64,000 nt of DNA from Holdemania massiliensis AP2 (GTDB lineage Bacteria; Bacillota_I; Bacilli_A; Erysipelotrichales; Erysipelotrichaceae): assembly GCF_000327285.1 (NCBI RefSeq), contig NZ_HE998568.1, positions 542,933 to 606,932 on the forward strand, in the 5' to 3' direction. The number at the start of each line of letters is the position of its first letter. Position 1 is the stretch's first letter. The notes beneath the pieces were generated by a model, which was not told the DNA's origin, ran no database searches, and saw only the letters and a list, made by a program, of their open reading frames with translations. Positions 1 through 8,396 of this stretch are shown here, piece by piece. The position numbers and the translations under genes are program-made.

Positions 1-863
1 AGGAAATGTAAAGCATCTGCCTTTGCCCCAACCGTCAGACCGAGAAGAATACTGACGATATACATCAATGAATTGGAGATCGCATCGGTTAAAAACGGAA
101 CGACACCAGATTCCTTGATTAAATTGCCCAGCATCAGCATACCGATCAACGCACCAGCTGATGGCAGCAGCAATACTGTAAAAATCGTGACGACAATCGG
201 GAACAGGATTTTTTCCGTTTTGGATACCGGCCGCAGCTGTACCATTTTGATTTGCCGTTCTTCTTTGGTTGTCAGCAGCTTCATAATCGGAGGCTGAATG
301 ATCGGCACCAACGCCATATAAGAATAAGCGGCAATGGCAATGGAACCCAGCAGATGCGGCGCTAGTTTTCCTGTTAAATACAAGGCTGTCGGGCCATCTG
401 CACCGCCGATAATCCCGATTGAAGCCGCCTCTGGTCCGGTAAAGCCCAGAAGAATTGCACCGATAAAGGTGAAGAAAATACCTAACTGAGCCGCTGCTCC
501 CAACAATAAGCTTTTGGGATTAGCAATTAAAGGTCCAAAATCAGTTGACGCACCGATGCACAGAAAGATCAACGGCGGATAAATCCCCAATTCTGTTCCT
601 GTATATAGAAGGCGCAGCAAACCGCCCTCTTCCATTAGTCCAGCTAAAGGCAGATTGACCAGCAGCATACCGAAAGCAATTGGAATCAGAAGATAGGGCT
701 CGTAGCCTTTCCAAATTGCCAGATACAGAAAGATACAGGCAATGATGATCATGATCAGATGGCCGGGAAGCATGAGCTGGAGTCCAAAAAGTTCCAACGG
801 CATCATTTCAAAAATCATAGAGAACCCGGTGCTTTCCCAGAAACTAGTCAGTAATTCAAGCAT
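1..863 (-). CDS. Na+-translocating decarboxylase beta subunit (3' end outside window)
   Basis: This is the membrane subunit of the OadB/MmdB/GcdB family, which couples decarboxylation of carboxybiotin to Na+ export. The reading frame starts at an ATG at 863 behind a strong AGGAGG and stays open to the window edge, giving about 287 of the usual ~375 residues. The translation is very hydrophobic with several membrane spans. It contains the family signature IGGADGP in the segment encoded near 400-420. It is the last visible gene of the decarboxylase operon, 14 bases after the biotin carrier. Family assignment is firm. The substrate cannot be read from this subunit. Confidence 0.93.
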   Translation of the reverse strand, partial: MLELLTSFWESTGFSMIFEMMPLELFGLQLMLPGHLIMIIIACIFLYLAIWKGYEPYLLIPIAFGMLLVNLPLAGLMEEGGLLRLLYTGTELGIYPPLIFLCIGASTDFGPLIANPKSLLLGAAAQLGIFFTFIGAILLGFTGPEAASIGIIGGADGPTALYLTGKLAPHLLGSIAIAAYSYMALVPIIQPPIMKLLTTKEERQIKMVQLRPVSKTEKILFPIVVTIFTVLLLPSAGALIGMLMLGNLIKESGVVPFLTDAISNSLMYIVSILLGLTVGAKADALHF

Positions 864-877
864 AGGTTACCCTCCTT

Positions 878-1243
878 TTATTTGAGTGAGATCAAAATGT
901 CTCCTGTAGCGGCTTTCGTCCCCTTAGCGACATGAATCTTCGCAATAACACCGTCCTGCGGTGCAACAATTTCATTTTCCATTTTCATAGCTTCTAAAAT
1001 GCAGAGTACATCGCCCGCTTTGACGCTTTGCCCTTCTGTTACTTTGATCTGCAGAATGGTTCCCGGCATTGGGGCTCTGACTTCATTGCTGCCGGCTCTT
1101 ACTGGAGCCGCTGGCTTTTTGACAGGCGCCGCAGCCGGAGCTGAAGCTGGAGTCGGGCGGGAGACTGCGGCAGCTGTGCTTCCAATTTCCTCAACCTCGA
1201 CCTCGTAGGTCTTTCCCTCAACAGTAATATTGAATTTTTTCAT
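878..1243 (-). CDS. Biotin carboxyl carrier subunit of the decarboxylase (gamma/BCCP)
   Basis: This 121-residue protein carries biotin between the carboxyltransferase and the membrane beta subunit. An Ala/Pro-rich flexible linker lies at about residues 23-49. A biotinyl domain follows, with the canonical EAMKM motif whose Lys87 is the biotinylation site. The start is preceded by AAGGAGG. It lies between the small membrane subunit and the beta subunit, as in methylmalonyl-CoA and glutaconyl-CoA decarboxylase operons. The BirA ligase encoded at 6006-6977 is the obvious enzyme to biotinylate it. Confidence 0.95.
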   Translation of the reverse strand: MKKFNITVEGKTYEVEVEEIGSTAAAVSRPTPASAPAAAPVKKPAAPVRAGSNEVRAPMPGTILQIKVTEGQSVKAGDVLCILEAMKMENEIVAPQDGVIAKIHVAKGTKAATGDILISLK

Positions 1244-1252
1244 ACATCCTCC

Positions 1253-1576
1253 TTATTTAACCGCTCGCAGGCGGGCTGCCTGCGTCCAAGTGGATTCACT
1301 TGGTTTGGCAACGGCAATCTTTCTGATGACAAGCTTATCGGCACCCTCCATACAAGCGACGGCAGCCGTAATTACAGCCAACGGAAGCGGCGCTTCTTCA
1401 GGAGTTTCCACTTTTTCAGCAGCCGGCTTAAAATCCGGTGTTTCTTTCTTTCTGTTAATCAGTCTGGCCATCACCGTAATTAATTCACTGATCAGAAATA
1501 AGGCCAGAAAGACAAGGCAAATACTGAAAACAGTGACAATCGCAGATTGGGTCAGAGAAACTTCATTTCCATACAT
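1253..1576 (-). CDS. Small membrane subunit, OadG/MmdD-like (delta)
   Basis: A short protein with one N-terminal membrane helix (about residues 10-36), a basic stop-transfer stretch, then a Pro/Glu-rich cytoplasmic linker. The tail is short, with RKIAVAKP and a basic end. This is the layout of the small anchoring subunit that holds the decarboxylase alpha subunit to the beta subunit. The longest open frame begins at a TTG at 1600. The ATG at 1576 is preferred because AAGGAGG lies eight bases before it. Sequence conservation in this family is low, so the call rests mainly on topology and position in the operon. Confidence 0.8.
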   Translation of the reverse strand: MYGNEVSLTQSAIVTVFSICLVFLALFLISELITVMARLINRKKETPDFKPAAEKVETPEEAPLPLAVITAAVACMEGADKLVIRKIAVAKPSESTWTQAARLRAVK

Positions 1577-1600
1577 CACTGGATCCTCCTTTGTGAACAA

Positions 1601-2842
1601 TCAGAAAATGTTATACAATCCCAGGAAAGCGAACAGGGCACAAAGCGGAATAGCACTGAAGCCTAAGATCATTAACTGGGTAAACATTGTTTCTTTGTTG
1701 GTTTCTTCATTCGCACTGGCTAAACTCATCGCTCCCAGCGTGGATAAAGGACTCAACGTGACGCAGTGCGCTCCGATTACAATCGCTGACAACAAGGCCG
1801 TTGCCGATAACGTTCCGCCCATTTGTTCGATAATCCCTGGAATTGTCGGAATCAGCGTTGGCATAACCACGCCGGAGGCACTGGAAACAGAAGACATCAA
1901 TCCCGACATCGCAATCAAAATTGGTCCACCAGTACTGCGTGTCATCACACTGCCCAAAGCTGTTGAAAGCATATCAATGCCGCCGGCCACTTTTACTACA
2001 TTCACTAAAACCGCCATGCCACAGACCAAGAGGATCGTTGACCACGATATTCCTGCGATAGCCTTGTTCTGATCGGCAACTCCCAACAGCAGTAAAATGC
2101 CGCCGCCGCAGAAAGCCGTCAATCCCGTATCTGTTTTTAAGAACACAATACTGAGGATAACACAGGCGATTCCTATCAACGTGATAATCTGCTTTTGATC
2201 TAATTTAACCTTGTTTTCTTCCGTATCTTCTAAAGGCTGCTTCTTTAGCTTGTATCCTTTAAAGATAATGTAATACAGCACAAATTGGATGGTGCTGGTC
2301 AACATGCAATTAAGCATGACCGGCGTATAATTTGCTACGCCCACTTCCTGGCCTAAATTATAGGCGATTAAGCCGGAAGCAGTAATCGGTGCTAAGCCGC
2401 CGGCTAAGCAGCCTGTCATGACCGAACAGGCGGTTAAAATATCCGGAATTCCTGCTTTTTTGCCTGCCGGCATGGCCAGCGGCGCAATGATCGCGGTCAT
2501 GACTACCGGTCCCGGTCCCAGGGCAGACAGAACAGCGCCTAAAATAAAGAATAACAACGGAATAACTTTGGTATTGCCGCGAGCCATTTTTACAATTGTC
2601 AGAGCAATCATTTCCATCGTCTTATTCACTTTGGCAATACTGAATAAGAAAGTCATTCCCATCAGTGTGAAAATTAGGGATGTTGGAAAACCAGCAATGA
2701 TTTCCTTGCCTGACATCTTGACCAGAAACAATCCGGCGAAGAAGGCTACAGCTAAGGCTACCAGTCCTGTATTAATCTTGCGGAAATATCCGATCGCGAT
2801 AGTCAGCACCAACAAAATGAGTGTGATAACCTCAATACTCAT
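1601..2842 (-). CDS. Dicarboxylate carrier, MatC-type permease
   Basis: A polytopic membrane protein of about 413 residues. The N-terminal half resembles the MatC_N domain of malonate/dicarboxylate carriers, with segments such as GFPTSLIFTLMGMTFLF and repeated Gly/Ser-rich re-entrant-like loops (LAPITASGLIAYN, ASGVVMPTLIP). It is placed inside the decarboxylase operon, between the carboxyltransferase and the small membrane subunit. It therefore probably imports the acid that is activated and decarboxylated. The preferred ATG at 2842 has AAGGAG nine bases upstream; an in-frame ATG three codons earlier lacks room for a ribosome site. The substrate (malonate, methylmalonate, succinate or similar) is inference only. 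Confidence 0.75.
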   Translation of the reverse strand: MSIEVITLILLVLTIAIGYFRKINTGLVALAVAFFAGLFLVKMSGKEIIAGFPTSLIFTLMGMTFLFSIAKVNKTMEMIALTIVKMARGNTKVIPLLFFILGAVLSALGPGPVVMTAIIAPLAMPAGKKAGIPDILTACSVMTGCLAGGLAPITASGLIAYNLGQEVGVANYTPVMLNCMLTSTIQFVLYYIIFKGYKLKKQPLEDTEENKVKLDQKQIITLIGIACVILSIVFLKTDTGLTAFCGGGILLLLGVADQNKAIAGISWSTILLVCGMAVLVNVVKVAGGIDMLSTALGSVMTRSTGGPILIAMSGLMSSVSSASGVVMPTLIPTIPGIIEQMGGTLSATALLSAIVIGAHCVTLSPLSTLGAMSLASANEETNKETMFTQLMILGFSAIPLCALFAFLGLYNIF

Positions 2843-2890
2843 TAAATTCATCTCCTTTACTTGGTTTGAAGAAAGTGGGGAAACTCCGCT

Positions 2891-4432
2891 TTACAGCGGA
2901 ATATTCCCATGCTTTTTGGCAGGATATGTCGTTTTTTTAGATTGCAGGACGTCGAAAGCATTGATGATGCGGCGGCGAGTTTCCGCCGGTTCGATAACGT
3001 CATCAATATATCCTCTGGCAGCCGCCACATACGGATTGGCAACCGTATCTTCATATTCTTTAATTTTTTCCGTTCGCATGGCTGTTGGATCTTCAGCCGC
3101 TTTAATCTCTTTGCGGAAGACGATATTGGCTGCGCCGCTAGCACCCATAACCGCAATCTGCGCACTTGGCCAAGCATAGACAAAGTCCGCACCCATCTCT
3201 TTCGAGCACATCGCAATATAGGAACCGCCAAAAGCTTTTCTCAAAATGACAGTAACCTTAGGCACCGAGGCTTCAGAATAGGCATACAGCATCTTTGCTC
3301 CATGACGAATAATTCCTCCATATTCCTGCTCGGATCCTGGAAGGAAGCCTGGCACATCCTGTAATGTTAGAATTGGGACATTGAAAGCATCACACGTTCG
3401 GATAAACCGGGCTCCTTTATCGGAAGCATTGATGTCCAGCGATCCACCGTTGACTTTCGGCTGATTGGCAATAACCCCAACACTTTTCCCGTTCAAACGA
3501 ATAAAGCCGGTGATGATGTTTTGAGCATACAGAGGCATAATCTCCAACAATTCGCCATGATCCGCCAACGTCGTGATTACTTCTTTCATATCGTAAGCTT
3601 TGTTGACAGAATCCGGCAAAATTGTGTTGAGCTGCGGATCAATTCGATTCATATCTTCCGAACATGCCAACTGTGGCGCAGTTTCCATGTTGTTCTGCGG
3701 CAGATAGCTCAATAAAGAACGAATCCGTTGGAAGCATTCTTCTTCAGTTGAATCAATCGAATGTGCAACGCCGCTCACAGAATTATGCGTATAGGCTCCG
3801 CCCAGGGTTTCCTGCGGAATGTCTTCTCCCGTTACCGTTTTAATGACTTCCGGACCGGTGATAAACATCTTGCTGACTTGGTCTACCATCAGGATAAAAT
3901 CAGTCAGCGCCGGTGAATAGACCGCCCCGCCTGCACAGGGACCCAGGATCACTGAAATCTGCGGAATCACACCGGATCCGGCAACATTGTTATAAAAGAT
4001 CTTGGCATAACCGGAAAGGGCATCCACGCCCTCCTGAACGCGGGCTCCGCCGGAATCATTGATTCCAATAATCGGCGCCCCTGTCTTCAACGCCATTTCC
4101 TGAACTTTGACAATTTTCTGGGCATGCATCTCACCCAGGGAGCCGCCCAGGACAGTAAAGTCCTGAGCGTAAATATAAACTAACCGGTGGTTGATCGTTC
4201 CGTAACCCGTGACAACACCTTCTCCAGGTACAGATGTCTTTTCCATCCCGAAATTCGTGCATCGGTGGGCAACAAAAGCATCCAACTCGACAAAACTGCC
4301 TGGATCCAGCAGCTTGACAATGCGTTCCCGAGCCGTCAGCTTACCATTGGCATGCTGCTTCGCGACCCCTTTTTCACCGCCTCCCGCTTCAATAACAGCG
4401 CGTTTTTGCTGCATTTGTTCAATTTTATTCAT
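2891..4432 (-). CDS. mmdA: Acyl-CoA carboxyltransferase subunit (methylmalonyl-CoA decarboxylase alpha type)
   Basis: A 513-residue protein of the PccB/MmdA crotonase-fold carboxyltransferase family, of normal length. It transfers the carboxyl group of an acyl-CoA to biotin on the carrier protein. Both halves are visible: an N-terminal domain with [21 protein letters not shown] and the oxyanion segment [12 protein letters not shown], and a C-terminal domain with [15 protein letters not shown] and [11 protein letters not shown]. The start follows AAAGGA. Downstream genes supply transport, anchoring, biotin carrier and Na+ pump. Relatives act on methylmalonyl-CoA, propionyl-CoA or malonyl-type CoA esters. 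No methylmalonyl-CoA mutase or epimerase is in the window, so the gene symbol reflects family resemblance only. Confidence 0.9.
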   Translation of the reverse strand: MNKIEQMQQKRAVIEAGGGEKGVAKQHANGKLTARERIVKLLDPGSFVELDAFVAHRCTNFGMEKTSVPGEGVVTGYGTINHRLVYIYAQDFTVLGGSLGEMHAQKIVKVQEMALKTGAPIIGINDSGGARVQEGVDALSGYAKIFYNNVAGSGVIPQISVILGPCAGGAVYSPALTDFILMVDQVSKMFITGPEVIKTVTGEDIPQETLGGAYTHNSVSGVAHSIDSTEEECFQRIRSLLSYLPQNNMETAPQLACSEDMNRIDPQLNTILPDSVNKAYDMKEVITTLADHGELLEIMPLYAQNIITGFIRLNGKSVGVIANQPKVNGGSLDINASDKGARFIRTCDAFNVPILTLQDVPGFLPGSEQEYGGIIRHGAKMLYAYSEASVPKVTVILRKAFGGSYIAMCSKEMGADFVYAWPSAQIAVMGASGAANIVFRKEIKAAEDPTAMRTEKIKEYEDTVANPYVAAARGYIDDVIEPAETRRRIINAFDVLQSKKTTYPAKKHGNIPL

Positions 4433-4456
4433 GCGTATTCTTCCTTTCAGAAATAC

Positions 4457-5647
4457 TCATTCCAAAATTCCGCTAGCCAGAATTGCCGCGATTTCATCTT
4501 CATTCTTTCCTAAGAATTCACGCAGCACTTCATCGGTATTTTCACCCACGGTCGGTGCCGGTGTCCGCAAGCCGCCTTGGCTGTGCGACATTTTGATCGG
4601 TGTATTTGCCATTTTAAACGGCCCTACCTTCGGATGATTGGCTTCAATAATCATGTCACGTGCCAAAATCTGTTCGTTATTAACGACTTTATCAATGGTA
4701 TTGACAAAGGTTACTGGTACATTGGCTGCAACAAGCTGTTCGTACCATTCATCGGATGTCCGGCTCTTCATAATTTCATCCATGATCGGTTTCAGTTCTG
4801 CATAATTTGCGGTTCGTAGTGGATTGGTCGCAAAGCGCGGATCCTCAAACAGTTCCATGCGTCCTGCTGTTTTTAAGAACTTTTCCCACAGGCCATTGTT
4901 GCCAACTGAAATCATCACTTTCTCTCCATTGGAACATTCAAAATCCTCAAATGGTGTTACAGATGGATGGCGATTGCCTTTAGGTTGAGGGATTTCCCCG
5001 CTGACACAATAGCGAGCTATCGCATTTTCCAATATGGCAACCTGGCAATCCAGCATGGCTACATCGACCTTTTGACCTTTGCCTGTCTTTTGTTTTTCAA
5101 CAATCGCGATTAAAGCCCCAATGGCTGAAAACAAGCCTGCGGTAATATCACCGATCGACGCTCCGACTCGGGTATATTGGCCAGGGCCCGCACCCGTAAT
5201 CGACATAATCCCACCCATCGCCTGAACGATGGCATCGTAAGCCGGACGTTTTGAGTATGGACCTGTATGTCCGAAGCCGGAACAAGCTACATAAATGATC
5301 TCAGGATTGATCTTTTTCAGATCTTCATATCCCATTCCCAATTTTTCCATCGTTCCAGGTTTAAAGTTTTCAACAACAACATCTGCTTTGGCAATCATCT
5401 CTCTTACTAAATCACAGCCCTCAGGGGTTCGTGTATTGACGGAGATACTCTTTTTGTTGCGGTTGATGCTCATATAATAAGCACTTTCCCCATTGACATA
5501 AGGTCCGAAGGCGCGGGAATCATCCCCTGTCTTCGGTGTTTCAATCTTGATGACTTCCGCACCGAAATCCGCAAGGATCATCGTGCAATAAGGTCCTGAC
5601 AATACACGTGTCAAGTCGACGATCTTAATTCCTTCCAGTGGTAACAT
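4457..5647 (-). CDS. Class III CoA-transferase (CaiB/BaiF family)
   Basis: First gene of the decarboxylase operon, 396 residues from the preferred ATG at 5647, which has AAGGAGG nine bases upstream. A GTG at 5677 would add ten residues but has no ribosome site. Family III transferases move CoA between carboxylic acids through an aspartyl-CoA intermediate. The expected catalytic aspartate is in GASIGDITAG, at residue 167 from this start, close to Asp169 of formyl-CoA transferase. Other family marks are SGPYCTMILADFGAEVIKIE near the N-terminus and FKPGTMEKLG. Its place suggests that it activates the imported acid to the CoA ester used by the carboxyltransferase. Confidence 0.88.
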   Translation of the reverse strand: MLPLEGIKIVDLTRVLSGPYCTMILADFGAEVIKIETPKTGDDSRAFGPYVNGESAYYMSINRNKKSISVNTRTPEGCDLVREMIAKADVVVENFKPGTMEKLGMGYEDLKKINPEIIYVACSGFGHTGPYSKRPAYDAIVQAMGGIMSITGAGPGQYTRVGASIGDITAGLFSAIGALIAIVEKQKTGKGQKVDVAMLDCQVAILENAIARYCVSGEIPQPKGNRHPSVTPFEDFECSNGEKVMISVGNNGLWEKFLKTAGRMELFEDPRFATNPLRTANYAELKPIMDEIMKSRTSDEWYEQLVAANVPVTFVNTIDKVVNNEQILARDMIIEANHPKVGPFKMANTPIKMSHSQGGLRTPAPTVGENTDEVLREFLGKNEDEIAAILASGILE

Positions 5648-5753
5648 ATCAATCTTCCTCCTTGGGAAGCGGCTCACCGCTGTCTTATCCGCGCGCTATA
5701 AGTTGATTCAGGGTGCCTCTTCCTATGGTTTCATTGTAACAATCTCCTATTTT

Positions 5754-5800
5754 TATCAATATAATTAAAAAAGCCTTTGTCCAAGGCCATTTGTAAACAA
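5754..5800 (-). promoter_or_regulatory. Leader of the decarboxylase operon: TTGTTTACAA box and U-tailed hairpin
   Basis: Reading the minus strand towards the CoA-transferase, a TTGTTTACAA box (5791-5800) is followed by a short hairpin GCCTT/AAGGC (5772-5788) that runs into six Ts. Further down lie a TTGATA (5754-5759) and a TACAAT (5733-5738), only 15 bases apart. The same TTGTTTACAA box occurs on the plus strand ahead of birA. The hairpin could be a weak terminator or attenuator. The promoter assignment is uncertain because of the short spacer. Confidence 0.35.
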
Positions 5801-5912
5801 TAAATTATTTTTTTCAGAACTTAATTCAGGCGGAAAAGATCGTTTTCTTATTGTCATGAGCCTTGAATTCCGTTGATCAAAGGCATTCTTACCTTTTTTT
5901 TCACATATCAAA

Positions 5913-5926
5913 TAAAAGCGCTTACA
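5913..5926. promoter_or_regulatory. cre-like catabolite-control site between divergent operons
   Basis: The minus strand reads TGTAAGCGCTTTTA, which matches the CcpA-box consensus TGTAANCGNTNNCA at all but one position. It lies in the divergent region between the decarboxylase operon and birA. It is about 270 bases upstream of the CoA-transferase start and 80 bases upstream of birA. A carbon-source effect on one or both units is plausible. The site is read by eye only. Confidence 0.4.
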
Positions 5927-5955
5927 TTCTGATTGTTGCAGCTTTGTTGTTTTTC

Positions 5956-5984
5956 TTGTTTACAATCTTTTTCCACGTTATCAT
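5956..5984 (+). promoter_or_regulatory. Probable BirA operator upstream of birA-bioY
   Basis: TTGTTTAC and GTTATCAT, separated by 13 bases, resemble the Firmicute biotin operator (TTGTTAAC, about 14-15 bases, GTTAACAA) with one and two mismatches. The left half overlaps a TACAAT that could be the -10 hexamer of birA. The arrangement would let biotinyl-AMP-bound BirA repress its own gene together with bioY. The BirA encoded here has the needed N-terminal helix-turn-helix. Confidence 0.4.
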
Positions 5985-6005
5985 GAAACCAGAAAATGAG
6001 GTGTA

Positions 6006-6977
6006 ATGATGACAGAACGATTAATTCGGACCTTAGAAATTCATCTTGGAAAATGGGTGTCGGGGGAAACGATGGCTAAACAATGCGGTTGTTCCCGGAC
6101 TTGCATCAGCCGTCAAATTCAAAAGCTACGATTAGAAGGGTATCCAATTGAGGCCTCAACGCGCAAAGGATATCGCCTGTTACGTAATTGGGATGCTTTG
6201 AGTATTCATCATATTGAAAAGAATCTCAAAGCACAGACAATCACTCAAATTCATCTGCTAGATCAGACCGATTCAACGAATCGGCAATGCAAAATCTTCG
6301 CAAGGCAAAAAGCCCCTGAAGGAACTTTGGTTTTAACTGAAGCACAGACTTCCGGAAGTGGACGACGAGAACGTAGTTTCTTCTCCCCTGCACACAAAGG
6401 AATCTATATGAGTTTGCTTCTGCGCCCAGCCTGTACCGTTCAAGACGCTACTCTGATTACTTCTGCGGCTGCCGTTGCTTTGTGTCACGTTCTGCGCCAG
6501 AATTATAATTTACAGCCTTCGATTAAGTGGGTGAACGATGTTTTGCTTCAAGGCAAGAAAATCGCAGGGATTTTAACTGAAGCTGAACTCGAAATGGAAG
6601 CGAATCATGTTAGCTATGTTATCTTAGGTCTGGGATTGAACGTCCACGAAAAACAGGAAGAGTTCCCCGAAGCCTTGCAGTCCATAGCGACCTCGCTGAC
6701 TGCGGTTGCGCCTTTGGCGTATGATCGTAACTTTTTAATATCTTCCTTTATCAATGAATTCTTCGATCTCTACCGCGGTTTAGGCAAACGCAGTTTCATG
6801 CCGCAGTACCGGCATTATTCCTGTTGTCTAGATCGCAAAATCCAGGTTTTCCCCTTCTATGGAACACCTTATCCCGCTTATGTTAAGGGGATAAATGATC
6901 AGGCCGAGCTGATGATTGAGAAAGAGGATGGCAGTTCCTGCCTGCTGAACAGCGGCGAGGTCAGCATCCGATGTTAA
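6006..6977 (+). CDS. birA: Bifunctional biotin-protein ligase / biotin repressor
   Basis: A 323-residue group II biotin ligase. Residues 1-60 form a winged helix-turn-helix (SGETMAKQCGCSRTCISRQI), so the protein can act as repressor as well as ligase. The ligase domain has the biotin-binding loop TSGSGRRERSF at about 115-125, a variant of GRGRxGR. It also has the catalytic segment KWVNDVLLQGKKIAGIL at 174-190. Two ATGs stand in tandem at 6006 and 6009; the second has the better spacing from GAGGTG. bioY overlaps its 3' end, so the two are cotranscribed. Likely clients are the carrier at 878-1243 and other biotin enzymes. Confidence 0.95.
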   Translation: MMTERLIRTLEIHLGKWVSGETMAKQCGCSRTCISRQIQKLRLEGYPIEASTRKGYRLLRNWDALSIHHIEKNLKAQTITQIHLLDQTDSTNRQCKIFARQKAPEGTLVLTEAQTSGSGRRERSFFSPAHKGIYMSLLLRPACTVQDATLITSAAAVALCHVLRQNYNLQPSIKWVNDVLLQGKKIAGILTEAELEMEANHVSYVILGLGLNVHEKQEEFPEALQSIATSLTAVAPLAYDRNFLISSFINEFFDLYRGLGKRSFMPQYRHYSCCLDRKIQVFPFYGTPYPAYVKGINDQAELMIEKEDGSSCLLNSGEVSIRC

Positions 6978-7510
6978 AAACGCAAAAGCTTGCCCGTTGC
7001 GGCTTGCTGCTTGCGTTGTTATGCCTGAGCAGTCAATTAAAGATTCCCCTTCCAGGCGTACCGATTTCCCTGCAATGGACCATGGTTGTCCTGATTGCTT
7101 TTCTGCTTTCTTGGAAAGAAGCAATGCTGACCGTCAGTCTTTATGTTGTTTTGGGTTTAATGGGTCTGCCTGTTTTTACCGGCGGTGGTGGACTGGGTTA
7201 TCTGTTAAGTCCTACATTTGGTTATTTATTAGGCTTTATTCCAGCCTCTGGTCTATGCAGTTTGCTTTATCACAGATTGCCCCGGCATACTTTACTTAGG
7301 GATTTGTTTTGTGGACTTTGTGGTATGGTTGTGTTATACGGTCTTGCCCTTCCCTATCTCGCCTGTCTATTTTCATGGGTACTGCAAGCCCCCCGTTCTT
7401 TATCAACTTTGCTCAGTGTCTATTTTCTCACCTTTGTTCCTTCGGATTTAGCTGGCATCGCTTTAGCCTCGATCCTTGCTCACCGTTTACCAACCTCATT
7501 CTTTCAGTAA
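6971..7510 (+). CDS. bioY: Biotin ECF transporter S component BioY
   Basis: A 179-residue membrane protein with about six hydrophobic segments. The family motifs are LPGVPISLQW near the N-terminus and the Gly-rich GLMGLPVFTGGGGLGYLLSPTFGYL loop. BioY binds biotin and works with an ECF energising module, which is not in this window. The start overlaps the end of birA by seven bases. No biotin synthesis genes are seen nearby, which fits a biotin scavenger, though the rest of the genome is not visible. Confidence 0.93.
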   Translation: MLKTQKLARCGLLLALLCLSSQLKIPLPGVPISLQWTMVVLIAFLLSWKEAMLTVSLYVVLGLMGLPVFTGGGGLGYLLSPTFGYLLGFIPASGLCSLLYHRLPRHTLLRDLFCGLCGMVVLYGLALPYLACLFSWVLQAPRSLSTLLSVYFLTFVPSDLAGIALASILAHRLPTSFFQ

Positions 7511-7554
7511 AAAAGCTCAGGTATTCACGATCATCAAATCGCAATACCCAAGCT
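7508..7554 (-). terminator. Intrinsic terminator of the ECF S-component gene
   Basis: An inverted repeat, AGCTTGGGTATT against AATACCTGAGCT with two mismatches, is followed on the minus strand by six Ts. It lies between the convergent bioY and 7581-8153 genes. The T-run supports termination of the minus-strand gene; the plus-strand side has no T-run. Confidence 0.6.
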
Positions 7555-7580
7555 CTACATTGAAGTCTTCACAACCATGT

Positions 7581-8153
7581 TTAACGAACTTGCTTCTTCA
7601 GCAGTCCATAAGCCATTGAGGCGATCACTCCGCCCACAATCCCTTCAATCAATGCCACACCGATAAATCCAAAAACAAAGGCGGTAATTCCCATCCCTGA
7701 AGTCACTAAACCGAGTTCACTTAGTTTTGAAAAATGCACAAGATACAGAGCACTCATTACCATAACTGTATGGATTAGAGTCGCACCTATACACCACAAA
7801 ATTTGAATACTTTTCTTTGGATTCCCTTTGAGCAGTGGTTTGCCTAAACCGGCAATAACCCCAAATAAAATTCGTGGAAGCACAGAAACAAGGGGATGCA
7901 CAAACAATACATCCGTTACTGCCGCGGGACGTATCATCGCAATCATCATGCTGGAAATTCCAAACGTGAGTCCTGTCAAGGCTCCGCCTTTGACTCCGAA
8001 TAAAAGACCCGCAATCAATACAGGAATGTGAATCAGCGTTACGGAGATAGGTCCGATTGAAATGTATCCCAGATAAGGAACCCATGCCATCACCAACACC
8101 ATAGCCATGAGCAATCCTAACTGGGTCATTTCTTTTACTGTCAACGATTTCAT
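7581..8153 (-). CDS. ECF transporter S component, substrate unknown
   Basis: A 190-residue integral membrane protein with about six spans. It matches the general ECF S-component pattern (YISIGPISVTLIHIPVLIAG, then GALTGLTFGISS and a C-terminal Gly-rich helix). Such proteins bind a vitamin or trace nutrient and share an energising module encoded elsewhere. The N-terminal motif is common to the broad ECF_trnsprt family, including pantothenate- and riboflavin-type members, so no substrate is claimed. The start follows GTGAGG. It is transcribed alone, convergent with bioY. Confidence 0.8.
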   Translation of the reverse strand: MKSLTVKEMTQLGLLMAMVLVMAWVPYLGYISIGPISVTLIHIPVLIAGLLFGVKGGALTGLTFGISSMMIAMIRPAAVTDVLFVHPLVSVLPRILFGVIAGLGKPLLKGNPKKSIQILWCIGATLIHTVMVMSALYLVHFSKLSELGLVTSGMGITAFVFGFIGVALIEGIVGGVIASMAYGLLKKQVR

Positions 8154-8396
8154 TTTGTTCGCCTCACTCTGCTCTCAAATACACCAGACAAATGTATATT
8201 ATCTCTGTCTTTCACTATAGCATAACAAGCAGTTAAAGCCTGCTTTTTCTTTACCTTCACTTTAAGGTAAAATGAATTCAAACATGTAAATCTGCCTTAA
8301 TATAGGCAGATTTCCTAATTCTTCAGACATTCGTCATATTCAACATCTTGTATTTCTATGGAAACTTCGCTATGATGAATTCAGTGAGGATAAGCT
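8154..8396. other. Divergent intergenic region with small hairpins
   Basis: Two compact stem-loops are visible: AAGCAG/CTGCTT near 8230-8252 and the nine-base AAATCTGCC/GGCAGATTT at 8288-8313. The region must hold the promoters of the ECF gene and of the pyrophosphatase. I could not match it to a known riboswitch. The hairpins are unassigned. Confidence 0.35.

Noticed and set aside
1230..3179. Long plus-strand frames opposite the decarboxylase operon
   Set aside because: They mirror the membrane-protein genes on the minus strand, give hydrophobic nonsense and lack start signals.
8154..8396. Riboswitch ahead of the ECF S-component gene
   Set aside because: The hairpins are short and match no vitamin riboswitch core that I know; left as unassigned structure.
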